Assembly (NCBI GenBank): GCA_007922225.1
Contig: ML680098.1
Coordinates: 4,881,679-4,945,678 of the forward strand
Source of the DNA: Emydura subglobosa
Taxonomy: Eukaryota > Chordata > Testudines > Chelidae
Length of the DNA stretch: 64,000 bases
Direction: 5' to 3'
Part shown: positions 12,954 through 24,972 of the stretch, in pieces
Numbering within the stretch: position 1 is the stretch's first letter
Layout: every line of letters starts with the position of its first letter
Translations under genes and position numbers: made by a program
Notes under the pieces: model-generated
Database searches by the model: none
What the model was told of the DNA's origin: nothing
What the model saw: the letters and a program-made list of their open reading frames with translations, nothing else

Positions 12954-13818
12954 TGCAACATGGTGGCACTCACCTCCCATGAGCATCCCCTGGCTGGGCA
13001 TGTGTCTGCAGCTCTTTCAGTCTGTGGTGACACATTCTGGCAGTTTCTGGTGATTCAACCCTCCAGTCAAGTCACACATAGTCTGTAGGGAACACAACTC
13101 ATACAGACCCTTTTCAGGGTATTAGTCCAAAGTCTTTAAGCATGCCTGTCCCTGGTAGGGGGCCATGGTCCAGGGCTTCCTCTCTGGAGACTCTTTGCCT
13201 ACTCTGGTTTGATCTGGCCCCAGCTCTCCACAGCTGGGCCTCTTAACAGTTCAGATCCCCTTCTGGGGGGTTTATCCCTATCCAATTGTAGGCCACTTTC
13301 CCAGTGGCTTATGGGAGGGGACCCCAGCCCACCTACTACTCCTGATCCCAGCCCAAGAACCCCAAGAATAGCTGCCACACACCACTGTGTCCCTTTAATT
13401 AAACTGCTTTCAGTTTGCTGGGCCGACAACCTCCCCTGACCACAGTCTTCACCGTGCTTCACTCTTACTTCAGGGCTCTTCCATATTCAGGCCCAGCAGC
13501 CAGCGAGGAGCTCTTTCTTTGTCCCTGTCCACACTGAGCTGTCCATGGTGCTACCATTCCCTTTGGCCAGCCAGGGGTACCAACTGCCCTCCTCTAACTC
13601 CGGCAAGGAACTGACTAGCTCCGCTGCTGTAGCTCCTTTTTTTAATGGCCTTCCTAGGCCTTGATTGGCTGCTCCCTTCAGCCTCTCTCACTAGCTACTT
13701 CCCCTGCCGCCACTCTAGGCTGCTTGGAGGACTCCTCTACTGTTCCTTTCCTGCACTGGTGTGGCAGAATCCTGAGGCCTTCATCAGGGTGCCTCTGGGT
13801 CTAGTCCACCCCGTCACA
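12954..13818 (-). mobile_element. Solo LTR of an endogenous retrovirus/LTR retrotransposon, with 5-bp target duplication
   Basis: The 865-bp unit has TG...CA termini: it begins TGCAACATGG and ends CCCCGTCACA on the + strand. It is flanked by identical GGTCT at 12949-12953 and 13819-13823, a perfect 5-bp duplication. The minus-strand terminus TGTGACGGGGTGGACTAGAC matches LTRs I recognise from turtle genomes, hence the minus orientation; this is from memory. There is no internal coding region, so it is a solo LTR left by recombination. Five-base duplications fit ERV-L-like or some Gypsy-like elements. The flanks join into an older repeat-like sequence. Confidence 0.82.
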
Positions 13819-13823
13819 GGTCT
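13819..13823. repeat. Target-site duplication GGTCT (right)
   Basis: GGTCT directly follows the CA terminus of the solo LTR and is identical to the copy at 12949-12953. Confidence 0.8.
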
Positions 13824-14079
13824 ACAGAGAACTAGCTGATGATCCATGGAAAACAGTCTGGTCACACAGTACTTAAGTCTTCCTCCTTATTTCCAGATGC
13901 CAAATCCCAGTAACTCGTAGCCTGAAACACCATTAAGTACCCTAATGTTATTTTTCCATGTAAGCAAATGACTTGGCAAATGGGTTGACAGGCAGTCCAC
14001 CTGACTGCAAATGGGAGGAAGGTAGTCATGAGACAATCTCTGTTTTGAAAAGTAGTTCAATTCAATTTTAAAGAGTAGG

Positions 14080-14660
14080 AAGGGTCCCCTGTGGTCACAG
14101 CACTAGCTCCCTACATCCCCTAGTGTTTCAACTTTGCAACTGGTAGTAGCACCGAGAGGCTCAAGTCTTCAGTTGACGGTAGGGAAACCCCGGCTTTCCG
14201 GTTGCACCCAGGCTCCAACCCAAGCCCTGGCGATAGCTGTTTAGGTGTGCTGCCTGAGCATGGGCACCACACCGCCACCTCTCCAGAGGCCCACTGCGGG
14301 CCAAGCTTGCAATACATACTCAACTGAAAGGGGTCCAGAGGTTCTCTCCCACGTCTCCACGGGCAGTCTCTGTCGCTGTCTCTTCAGGGCAGCCTGCAGC
14401 TCTGTGTTCCAGGTCATAGTAGGACTCCTGCTCTCTCCCTCCAAGAGCTACCGTGCAGGTATGTTCCCTTCCACTGATCACCCTGACTGGTCTGTGCCCT
14501 TTTCAGCTCCACCTCCACTATGAGCAGGCCCAGCAGATGTGTCTGGGCAGTTTCCTGGGCCCCAAGGTGCTCCTTTTAACCCTCTGCTCTGCACCGTGGG
14601 GTTTGCACAGCTCATCAAAAGTCCACGCAGTCAAAAAAATCGAAGCTCCTGTTCTAAAGC
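14080..14660. other. GC-rich patch, possible decayed repeat
   Basis: GC and CpG content is above the local average, as in the nearby solo LTR, and the texture suggests another LTR or retroelement fragment. No termini, duplication or coding motif was found, so the class is left open. Confidence 0.3.
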
Positions 14661-15108
14661 ATTAAAATCAGTCAGAGGTTTTAAATAGAAAGGCAAACCA
14701 GCCAATCAATCAACTACCACTAAGCATATAAACAGAAGTGACCAAACAGACGATTTGACAAGCCCACTGGAAGATTTTAGAGATTCCATTTTTACGTTTA
14801 ATGCCTTCTTACGTAATTGTAGCCATTTTCACAGACCCATATGTTGACAGATTAGAAATAACATTTGCAATGTTATATCTACAGGGAAATGGTTATTAAT
14901 GTTTCTCTTTTCCTTTTAGTGCATGGAAATAGATATTAATTTCCTTTCTACTTTATTGCTTGTTTTCAAATTGTTTTCACTGTTCAGTGCTATAATTTGT
15001 CTACCAGTGGAAAGATTATGAATAAATGTACTCCTGAAAATAAAAGTATCTGCTTATAGTGATCTATGTTTATTATTTATACTGGTTACTTTAAAATATA
15101 GAAAATAA

Positions 15109-15295
15109 TACTCAGCATTTGTACAGTGCCTTTCATCTGAGAATCTCAAATCGTTTTACATTTATTATTTAATTAAACATCTCACTACCCCTATCAGTTA
15201 AACATTAATATTCTCATTTTATGGATAGAGAATCGGAGGTTCAGTGCGGTTAGGTGACTTGCCCAAGGTCATGCAGAGCTGGGAACAGAAAATTT
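15109..15295 (+). mobile_element. MIR-like (amniote CORE-SINE) element
   Basis: The element runs from CATTTGTACAGTGCCTTTC and ATCTCAAATCGTTTTACATT through CTCATTTTATGGATAGAG to GACTTGCCCAAGGTCATGCA and GAGCTGGGAACAGAAA. It carries the MIR core and the conserved AGGTGACTTGCCCAAGGTCA tail. It is diverged and non-coding. Confidence 0.7.
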
Positions 15296-15898
15296 CCCAT
15301 GTTGCCATTTGTTTAAAAAGTGTTTTTTTTATAATCTAAAACAGCCCCATACTAATTTTTGTTTGTTTGCACACTATTGATCTGATTCAATAACCATTAT
15401 AGTTTTTGTTGATTTGCTGACACATGTACACCCTGGGGAGATTATTTCAACATGCAGGAAGGTGAAAATATACTGTGCTATCTGTCTGCACAAAGAAATA
15501 GCACTTGGTGTGAACTTCTGCAGCTCCTCTGACTTCAACAGCACTACAATGATTTACACAAGTGGAAGACCTGGCCCTGACATTTTTAAAGGCTTCTAAG
15601 AGAATGAAGCACCCAATTAGTTCCCTTTCACTTTTAATGGCAGTTGGGCTCCTCACTCCCTTAGGCATCTTTGAAAATCCAGCCTAATGTACCAACTATA
15701 TGCACATGCAAAATATAATGACAGTAGTCAGCTTTATTATTTTTTCTGTATCTAAGAGAAATCGACCACTCTCACTCATGTTTGGTAGGAGTCTTCTCCC
15801 TAATGTAATTGGTGCCTGCACTGCAGCTCCCCCACCCGCAGGGGCAGGAACAGATTATGGCCAAAGCGCATCCCCAGCTAGCATGCACTCCCTTGAGG

Positions 15899-15990
15899 AC
15901 CATGCACTGAATGAGGCAGGGGTCCTCTGGAAAAAAAATGGTATGTGATTGTGAAATTAAAGGCTGTATCATAATGCACACACACAAGGA
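15899..15990 (+). repeat. Interspersed repeat shared with 3.4 kb, copy 2
   Basis: CCATGCACTGAATGAGGCAG, GGGTCCTCTGGAAAAAAAA, GTATGTGATTGTGAAATTAA and AGGCTGTATCATAATGCACA parallel the copy at 3354-3440. Similarity may extend upstream to about 15800 and downstream to 16060. Confidence 0.65.
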
Positions 15991-17263
15991 GTCCCATGTA
16001 AAGTTGCACACGGAACCCGAATGCCAGAATTTCCTAGTTTTCAAGTGCTTGATTTTGCAACTTGATGTTCACACAGGGGCAGTGTGTGAGTGAGTGATTC
16101 AGAATGCTTTCATTCTCAGGTTTAGCAGAAAGCACGAATGATAGATACTGAGAGTCTGGGTCAGATGCTCAGGTGTGTATAACAGGGTTGCCACCTCTAG
16201 AGTGCCAACCTCAAGGCTTGGAATGGCCCCATTGGCACCCAGCCCTCTGCTCCCTCTGAGTTCACTGCAATAACTGACTATCAGACCTAAAAGTAAGATC
16301 CCCTTTTGGAGGGTCTGATTGATTACCTCTTTCTTAGCCCCTCACATCCAATCCTTTTTTGCCCTGCTTCAGAAGTCCCACAGCCCTCCTTGTTGAGGCA
16401 GTGCTGATTCAGGCTGCAGCCCTAAAGCACTTCTCCTGGCAAGCCCCTCTTTACTTAATCCTTTCCCTCCCAGAGCTAGGAGAAGTCAGTAAGCACCACT
16501 CCTTCCCCCACTGGCATTTCTCTATTATGTGAGAGGAATCAGCACATATGCCATCCTCCATCCTAGGACTCCTCCTGATTGGTTGGGAAAGAGGGAGCTT
16601 TGCCCCACCCCACAATACAAGGCTCCTGGTCTGGGAACCTTAAAGAAATAGTAGTCTAGGTTTTCCCCAATCATTAACTATTGCCCCCCTCCGCCCGAGC
16701 ATCTCTCTCTCTCTCCAGTTACCCCCATCCTCCCCCAATCCTGCCTCTGCCTTTCCGAGGTCTTCATCCACTCAAAAGGTCCCAGGAACCTTAAAGGACT
16801 CACCACAGGACAGAGGTTGACTGACCTCTAGTTCCTACTGCCCTTAAAGGGCTCAGTCACCCTATGTTCTTGCCACACCTGAGGGCAGGGTAAGAGGTAG
16901 GTAGTTTTCTATCACCTTTCCACCTAGCCACACCCAATCTTCTCAGACCAGCCTCCCAGTGCACAGTTACAGCAGCCTCTGCATGCAGTATTGCTGGAGG
17001 TGTGCTCCAGCTATGCTCCCACCTACCCTGGAGATGCCCCCTCTATACCGAATATGCTGAGGAGGAAGGGAGGGGACAGGAATTGGCAACAGAGCCAAAT
17101 GTTTGACACTCTGGTGTTCCCTGATGCAAGGGGAATTCCCCAGCTCGCCATCTCCTTAACACCACAGAAGTTGCACAAAGGGGATGGAGAGAGGACTGAG
17201 GATCTGCCCCTTCAGTTTTAATCAGCACAGCATTGACATATGCACTGCTATTTGATTTTAACA

Positions 17264-17282
17264 GCCCCCCCCCCCCCCCCCC
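17264..17282. repeat. Poly(C) tract
   Basis: An uninterrupted run of about 18-19 C bases in otherwise mixed sequence. Confidence 0.9.
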
Positions 17283-20179
17283 AATGACTTTAAGGTTCTT
17301 TATATATTTCTAAAATTGAGGACAGATTTAACATTGTAAATGGTGAGTAAAAACACTCGAGTTAGGCTACCAGTTACCATAGTCTGAATGAAGATAAAAT
17401 CATCTGTAAATGTATTATGACATAAAAAGGTTAGGATTAAAAAATATCATGCTAAAAATATTAACCATTCCCAAATGCCCTGCCCTTGCATGCTGGTTTT
17501 ATAAACTACTCAAAAGTTTTTCCTCATCTCTAAAAAAGTGCCATTAATGACAAGACTCTCTAAATCACTGATATGCATTATGCATTTAATATTTCTTCCC
17601 ACCATTCAAATCTATTTGTATTAAATAGTAATGGCAACCACTATTCAGTTTATGTTTTCAGATCTTTAATAGTTCACAGTGTATGGTGTGCAACAGAATA
17701 TCTTAGAGTAGATCCCAGTGGATTTCTTCAGGTAATTTTATTTTATATTAAGTGGTTAAGTCGAAGCTTAAGCATTTTTACTCCCAAACAAAAAAAACAA
17801 AACAAAAAAAATGCTGGTCAGGATTTGACCTAAACTGATAAGAGTAAAAACATTCAGAGCTGAACCTGTCCGTTAAAGGTGAACTAGAAAAAGTTTTTTG
17901 TAAATAAGATAAAGGAATTTAACTCAACAATATAATATATATGTAGATCTGAAAATTACTAATACTTTTACATTTAAAAAACAAAACCAGAGAGTCCTTG
18001 GCCACTATCTGTCCTATCTGTCTGAAACTCAAGTCTGGCCCAGGTCAAAGTTGTTACCATGGACTGGCTGTTAGGCAGCTTGTGTGGATAGTCTTAATCC
18101 ATTGCCTGGCGGTCAGGTATTTCCACTGCAAAAGCCACCCCTTCAACTGGGGTCTTTGCAGAATCAGCATGACTGACCTGCTCTCCAATCCCATCGGCAG
18201 GGCAGCGTGAGGACATTTTCACCACTATTCACAGTGCTGCCTTTCAGTCTTCACTCTGTGGTATCACCAATCTGGCCCTTTCACCAATCTGGCACCTTAA
18301 TGAGCACTACATTAACTTTTCCTTAGGTAATGAGCCTGTCTCAGTCCTGAAAGCTGGAATGGGAAAAATTCACCCAACATCAGAGTGGTTGTGGAACACC
18401 CCAACCCAGCAGAACCATGCTGGTTGAAAGAGTAAAGCAATTGTGGAAGTGTGTAACCATTGGATCTGTAATGACCTTATCCAGGGGATACAGACCCTTA
18501 TATAGGATTATGTAGTGGGCACCCCTACTACAGTTACGGCTGTTTGCATAAAAGAAATGGTGGCTTCTTATTATTTATATATATAAAATATAAACAAGCA
18601 AGCAACCCAGGCTCTAGATAATTTAATTTACACATGTTAGCTGGCTGCTCATCTCACTCCAGCAACAAATATACAAATGGCAACAGAAGGGATGACATTT
18701 CCCAGCAATCCTCTTTTCTTGGCTACTGAGAGAGGTCAGCTTGGAACCAGCCTGAGCAAGTCTTATCCTTCACTGCTATGGGAAGAGGGGCGTTCCAGCC
18801 CCCAGCTCACAGAACCCTTGGCCTCAGACCCTAAAACTAAGGGCAGCAACATGGGCTTGTTTAAACATTCCAGACTGGTCCCCAAGACAGCTTCTTCACG
18901 TTAATGGAGCACATCCCCTGTTCCACAGGTGTTTTGAAGAGGCATAACCGAAACAGGCTGGTACAGGCCAAAAAGAGTTTTTGCTTCAGCTATGAAGGGC
19001 CTGTCTGACCGGCCCCATAAGACCATCCTATGTTTGCTTAATCTGATACCACAGTTGGAAATACTCTTTAAAAAAAATACTCTCTGCCCTAATTTTAAGT
19101 AGCCTACTTTGACTTTCCATGCTATTAAGCAAGAGGGCTTCTGAATCAGGGTTGGTGGTGGTTTTTGTCTCACTAGTTTATAAATTTTATGTATTGTTAA
19201 TATAACTGATAGGATGAAACAACTGCAGACACAGAGGCTGGACTCCAAAACTGTGGGTCTTGAAGAGGAGTCTCAACTGAGTTGTGTAATAACATACTAT
19301 ATTCTTATTATTTTCCTTGCTTGTTATACGTTGGGAGAGAACAGTTTGGACTTTTATTTTGGCTAGATATTTTAAACCAGTAATGAACAATATGTAAATA
19401 ATCAGTGTTTTCCCACGTGGCTTGCATGATAAAAGCATGGTTACTGAACCAGGGCAACTGAATACCAAGATCCAGCTCTGTCTCCATTCAAAATTGAGAA
19501 TTTTTGCCTTTTATTTCAATGGGAGCAGCATCAGACCCTGACTGAGGTAGCATCTATGCTATTATATTTTCTCTCTGTCCTGGAGCTATTCAACCAGAGA
19601 ATAAGTTTGTTTAGCATAAATAACTTACATTTTAGAAATTGAATTTGTTAATTGATTTTACCCTTGTACATTTGGGGAAATTAGATTTTAAATGATATAT
19701 GGCATAAACGTCAACTCCCAAAGGTCCAGAAGGAGTTTGTATATATTTATTATATATGCATTTTGGTGGTTTTGGTCATGGATGAGAAATTGTTTAGGTA
19801 GAGAAATGTGAATGCTCAGAGGACATCCATTCCTCTTCAGTGTGCAGTGCAGAAGAGAAGGGAAATAATAACAAAATAAAATCACCAGCAGCACTATCAT
19901 ATGAAGAAACAGTATATCATGCAGGCAAAAATGGCGGAATGAAATAGGCACTGGACCCCGCAAACAAGAATGAGATGATCACCCTCTTGATTTGAATATG
20001 ATATTTCACAGCATGATCAAGTATATAAACGACTGGTTTAATGCTTGAGATCTTTCCCTGAATCTGAAATACTGAAGAACTTTGAGACCAAGAAAATGGA
20101 GGCTGGTTCCTTGTAAGTACATTTAGCACTCAGTTCTTGAGGGAACAAATTCTGCTCTTAGTTACACTAGTATAATTGA

Positions 20180-20301
20180 CAACAGCATTTGACCTTGCAC
20201 ATTCTAAGTACTGCCCAAACATGACGTATTTGATCCTTATTAACCCCTCTGAGGTAAGTAACTCAGTATTACTACCCCATTTTACAGATAAGGGAATTCA
20301 G
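20180..20301 (+). mobile_element. MIR-like fragment
   Basis: TTGATCCTTATTAACCCCTC, GAGGTAAGTAACTCAGTATT and CCCCATTTTACAGATAAGGG follow MIR order. The tail after the core is missing. Confidence 0.6.
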
Positions 20302-21705
20302 GAGTTCTTGACTCTCAGCCCACTGTTCAGTTTTCCATGACTATATTGCTTATTCAGTGAGGTTACTTGAAGAGACTCCTTACTTACCTGTCTCAACCCA
20401 ATTATTTCCCAACCATTCATCATGCAAACCTACCATAAATATAGAAGGGAAAGAAGGACAGTCATGGAGGGGGAAAGGGAGATGCCCCCTCTGATAGGAA
20501 AGAACTTTCACAAAGGACAATCCTCCTACAGGCACAAGATTGCCATTATATGAAGGAAAAAATTGCAAATCATGATCAAAAGAAGAGGTGGGAATATCAG
20601 TCCGCCCCTCCTTCCCAGATCTCTCCAATCCCTGGGACTTCTGGAGGAATAGGCACCATCACCAGCAGAACATTTTTGCAATTCTCCGCAAAAACTTGTT
20701 CTACTTCGTGTGGTCAAAACTTCACAAGTGGAAAATGTTTCATAAAAGCGTCTTTTAAAGTTTTTGCATGTCGCCCTATTTTCCAGTTCCTGAAATTGTG
20801 CATATGAACAAATAAGAAATATCAGGCTGAGCAAAGTCACACAAAAGGAACTGAATAAAATGTTGCACAAATTTTCAAGGAAAACTTGTCATCAGTTTTG
20901 TCCTAGTTCATAGATCGAAAGTGCTGAGTGAGAGGAAACGCTACTATGAACATTTATTTGAAAGTTCTGCTTTTTGATCAGGAAACTACAGAAGCATAGC
21001 TGGGAGAGTTCAACTACTTGTTATAGTCCCTATTCCTCTCTTCCTTTTGCTAGCATGTAGAATTTTAAGCTATACTTTCTTTTCCTGTCACAGCTCCTGT
21101 GGCCCTCGCACCTCTCCCTGAAATACAGGACAGGGTGGCTGTATATTTGTGGGCTGAATCTGAAATGATTTGTGATCTCGCTCTTTACTGCTAGATAAGC
21201 CACATAATACAACAATGAGCATACAGGTGACAGTCCTGTTGAAATGATGTAATGCAGAAAGTTGAACTTACACACAACCATGCAGATCCTGGGTCAGCCC
21301 TTGGTCACATCTCCGAATGGACGACAACAGCACCACTCTGAGGGGCTCCAGAAAATAGTGTTGGGTAATTGTACTTCTGCTCTGAGGCCTCACTCCTGCA
21401 GTGTATCACATGGTTCTGTCTTGTCCAACATCAAACCAGCACATATATAAAGCCATTAGGATGGTCAGTGAGGAGGAACAAGTTACTGAGCTTCCAGTAT
21501 GTTGCTCTGTGCCTCCATCTCATTTGACCCAGCCGGCGTGCACAAGTAAATCATAGCATCTGGGTGAGACGAATGCTTGGAAAAGATTAGCTTTACACAG
21601 AAAAAATTGAGGTACTGGTGGTGGTTTGGGACCAGCAAATGGGAAAATGACCAAGTTTCTGTCCAGTCCCTTGAATTAAGGAGGGCAGTCTCTGTCTGCT
21701 GCTGC

Positions 21706-21822
21706 TAGAGTGACCAGATGTCCCGATTTTATAGGGACAGTCCCGATATTCAGGGCTTTGTTTTATATAGGCTTCTATTATCCCCCATCCCTTGTCCCGA
21801 TTTTTCACACTTGGTCACCCTA
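21706..21822. mobile_element. hAT-like MITE with perfect 8-bp target duplication
   Basis: The 117-bp element starts TAGAGTGACCAGATG and ends TTGGTCACCCTA, giving imperfect terminal inverted repeats of the form TAGRGTGACCA. It is flanked by GCTGCTGC at 21698-21705 and again at 21823-21830. An 8-bp duplication is the hallmark of hAT transposition. The body contains the inverted words GTCCCGATTTTATAGGGACA. It is too short to encode transposase. I recognise it as an abundant turtle family. Confidence 0.88.
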
Positions 21823-22163
21823 GCTGCTGCACTGTGCAATATGGAGTTGTGTTAGATCCCCTGCCGCCCCTGGACATCCAGGTAGCGGCTATGGCCTGGC
21901 TGGTCTTTTCTCTGTGTTTGGAAAGAGGAGTGAAACTTTTCCTTCTGAGCGCAGCTATTGCACAGCTATCAATTCCTTTGCCCTCTTGAGACTTCAGTAA
22001 TGTGCTCCACACTGGGCTACATCTTGGGATGATTTGGAAATTTGCATTAATGCAGAATGTGGGGGCCCACTTAGTAATAAGTGGAGTTGCTAAGAGCACG
22101 ATACACCAGTGCGCTGGAGTCTGCACTAGCTGCCTACTGGTTGCAAGATGGTGGGAGTGGTAG

Positions 22164-22251
22164 TTTCAAAAGCACCAAGTGATTTAGGAGCACAAGTTTC
22201 ATTGAACATCAACAGGACTTGGGCCTCTACATCACCTAGGTGCTTTTGAAA
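22164..22251. repeat. Foldback repeat, copy 1
   Basis: TTTCAAAAGCACCAAGTGAT at the left end is nearly the complement of the right end, ATCACCTAGGTGCTTTTGAAA. The unit is an 88-bp palindromic element. The same design recurs at 22694-22779. Confidence 0.75.
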
Positions 22252-22693
22252 AATCTCACCCTTGGTCTTTACCCATTAAGTCCTAAATGGATTGAAACTC
22301 GTCTGTGAGAGAACCTGCCCCTTCTCATGTGACGCTGCTGCAGCCTGCAGAGGCTCTTAGGCTGACCTACCTGTTTCAAAAAGGAGGGAGATGATCACAG
22401 GGCCATTGTTCATGAAGCATCCTTAACTCTGGAACTAACTCTGCTCACTTTGTCACAATATAGCCCAATGTATTGACCTATGGAGCACTTTGCAAGGTTC
22501 CTCTCTGCTCCAGGGTTTGTGGTAGAGTAGTTTGGTTGGTTAGCGGGTAAAGGGTGGTTGACAGGGGGAAGTTATTGTCCTACTGTGATTGATTTAACAT
22601 TTTGTGGGATGAAGTTCAGTCTAGATGGGGCAATCAGGTTTTGCTCAGTTTGTGTATGTTAAATGTGTGTGCAGCAGTCTATAGGCAAAACGG

Positions 22694-22779
22694 TCAAAAG
22701 TGCCTAGGTGATTTGGGAGCCTAAGGCTCCCCTGCAAGGCAATGCGTCATAGGCTCCTAACTAGCTCAGGCGCTTTTGA
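22694..22779. repeat. Foldback repeat, copy 2
   Basis: TCAAAAGTGCCTAGGTGATT and GGGAGCC on the left oppose GGCTCCTAAC and CAGGCGCTTTTGA on the right. The copy is related in sequence and layout to the one at 22164-22251, about 530 bases away. Confidence 0.7.
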
Positions 22780-23089
22780 AAATGTTGTCATATGTCTACA
22801 TGTGAGGACCTTTCAACGGGCTGAAGATGAAGTAATAAATTATGGGTCAAATCCTAAGCTGGTGTAAATAGCCTCCATTAACGTGCCAGGTTGTCTGTAA
22901 AAACACTCTGCACCCTGTGGTGCATCACAAAATAGCAGCGATAGCGTTTCATTAATAGACCACAAGGAAAATATTTAAAAACGTCTCCAGGTCCAAGATC
23001 TGAATGGGGGCAAAAAGCTATGAGGTTTTTTACTATGCCAGGCTACTATTAGGTATGATCTTACATTATCAATGATTCTTCATACAAAC

Positions 23090-23900
23090 CGTTTTCCTGT
23101 AGCTCTCTGCCAGCCTTTTTCGTCCTGGCTGGAGCTGTTCTCCCGCTGGCCCACTAACAGCAGCAGCACCACCACCAATGCTTTCTATTTTGCTGGGCTG
23201 GGGGGGGAGGCTTTTGGGCTGACCTAGACAAAGCTAACGAAGTAGAGGGCGGGAGAGAATTGGCTCTGCAGGACCAGTCGAAAGCGTCACCAACACAAAC
23301 CCCTCCCCTGGCGGAAGTCTCGGGTCCTCCGGGCCAGCGGTGGTGGGCTGGTTTGTTGGGGTTGGTTTGGTTTTTTTTTTTTTTTTGCGTGCTGGCTCTC
23401 GCCTGGCGATGAAACGTTGCACTGCACAGCGAGCTAGTCGCAGAGCAGCGTCTGCCTTACTCCTTCCGATTTGTTTGGTAACTTGTCTTTTTTTTCCCCT
23501 TTTCTTTTCTTTTCTTATAAAGAACTAGAACTCCTTCACCCAGGGTGCTTTATTTTTTAAAAAAATGAACCGAATGGCCGCATAATTCTTACTATAACTG
23601 GGTCAGTGTGCTTGAACCAACCGCCCTGTATAAATTAACAGGTAACGTCGAGCTGGCTCGGGTGTGGGGTTTTGGAATTGCAGCTTGCAGCAGATCTGTA
23701 AGAGTAGGTTGCTGGCTAACAGCAGAAATCCGGGCTGCCCTTTTTTTTTTTTTTTTTTTTTTAAATCTAAAGGGGTTGGAAAGATCTTCTGTGCAGCGGG
23801 GAACGTGCTCGGCAGCTCCGGCTGAACCAAGCAGTGCGGTGGCTGGGTTACAATCTAAACGGGGCCGGATGGCGACAACAATATTAGAAGGTGTTTTCTC
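23090..23900. promoter_or_regulatory. CpG-rich patch, possible non-coding RNA promoter
   Basis: CpG density rises at 23110-23470 and again at 23640-23880, in otherwise CpG-poor DNA about 8 kb upstream of ZNF503. The patch marks the boundary between repeat-rich DNA and the transposon-poor block. In mammals ZNF503 has antisense or divergent long non-coding RNAs on its 5' side. A promoter for such an RNA is possible, but no splice structure or transcript can be supported here. Confidence 0.3.
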
Positions 23901-24002
23901 TGTTCATAACCAACCCATGTGTTTTCCAAATTGCAGACCTTGGGCAAAATCCACGGAAAACTGACCTGCCTCCATCAGTGCAGATCTGTCTGTGTGCGCG
24001 CG

Positions 24003-24033
24003 CCTGCGTGTGTGTGTGTGTGTGAGAGAGAGA
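24003..24033. repeat. (TG)n microsatellite with GA tail
   Basis: GCGTGTGTGTGTGTGTGTG followed by GAGAGAGAGA, preceded by a GCGCGCGCC word. Confidence 0.9.
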
Positions 24034-24962
24034 TACAGGCAAATAAACCGCTTTGTGGTTAAGTGAAATGTTACAATACAGCTAGGGAAAAAGCAATAAA
24101 CTGCTCTGCACCCAGCAGAGTTAGTATGTTTCATCTACAGAATACATTTGATTATTTGTCCATTGCAAATCTGCTTTGAGCTTTTGCACGCACTAGGAGC
24201 GGCTTTCATCCTTCGTTCCGGCTAGATAGCTAAACTTAAATATTATTTTCTGAAACATCCTTTTGTCCGATGAAAATGATTGCATAGGTTTCCTGCGAGC
24301 CAGGCGCTCTAGAGTAACTCGACGAAGAATAGATTCTGCAAAACAGTATCTATGATCTTTTCCTTTGGCTGGTCCATTTTTTAAAAACCAATTATTCTTT
24401 AAAGAAATAATGAGCCAGGGACAAAGATGAGTGTTTCTTTCATTAACCTAATGGTAATTGCAAAAAGACTCCCCTTTTGTCAGTTTCACCTAATCAAAAC
24501 CGAATATCTGTATGTGGCACTGACAAAATCAGTAAAACTTCACCTTCGACTTTATTGATCTGAACAGACAGGCAAGAGTTTTCCATAGTGTTCAATTTAG
24601 GGAATTAAAAAAAATCACTCCACTAACAGCATTTGGTACATTTCTAACCCATATGTCACCTCAATGCTTTAAATAATTATATTTGCATGCAGGGAGTGAT
24701 TCATAAATATGTCAGGATTGTGAAATATAGGCAGGCATTTCAAACTTTCTATTTAAAAAACATGAATTATGGCCACGAAAAATGTGTTCCCATTTAAGGG
24801 TGATACGAAGTATTTGGTGTCTAGTACGGAGGCCCATCCATCATATAGACAATAAAGAGAGTTTTTGCCTGACGTTGGAAATTTATGGTTGCCCTTCTCT
24901 GCCCTAATAACTCAAGCATTGTGTCAGCCTGTGACAGCCTTTGCAGAAAAACAGCAACCCTG

Positions 24963-24972
24963 TTATCAATCA
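24963..24972 (-). promoter_or_regulatory. PBX-HOX-type site in upstream non-repetitive DNA
   Basis: TTATCAATCA on the + strand is the complement of TGATTGATAA, the classical PBX-HOX composite site. It sits in an AT-rich stretch without recognisable repeats, about 6.5 kb upstream of the promoter. Single ten-base matches are weak evidence. Confidence 0.25.

Larger units (their letters stand above)
16190..21690. other. Intergenic, no gene recognised
   Basis: A pyrimidine-rich, moderately GC-rich segment at 16190-17220 may be an old repeat. The rest is AT-rich with scattered short frames. Except for the MIR-like fragment at 20180, nothing is identified. Confidence 0.5.

Noticed and set aside
12954..13818. 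Protein-coding content inside the LTR unit (frames of 76-87 codons at 13199-13462)
   Set aside because: The TG...CA ends and the GGTCT duplication show this to be an LTR; the frames have no retroviral or cellular motif.
23608..23964. A 118-codon + strand frame in the CpG-rich patch
   Set aside because: It is interrupted by a poly(T)-encoded Phe run and shows no domain; chance opening is the simpler explanation.
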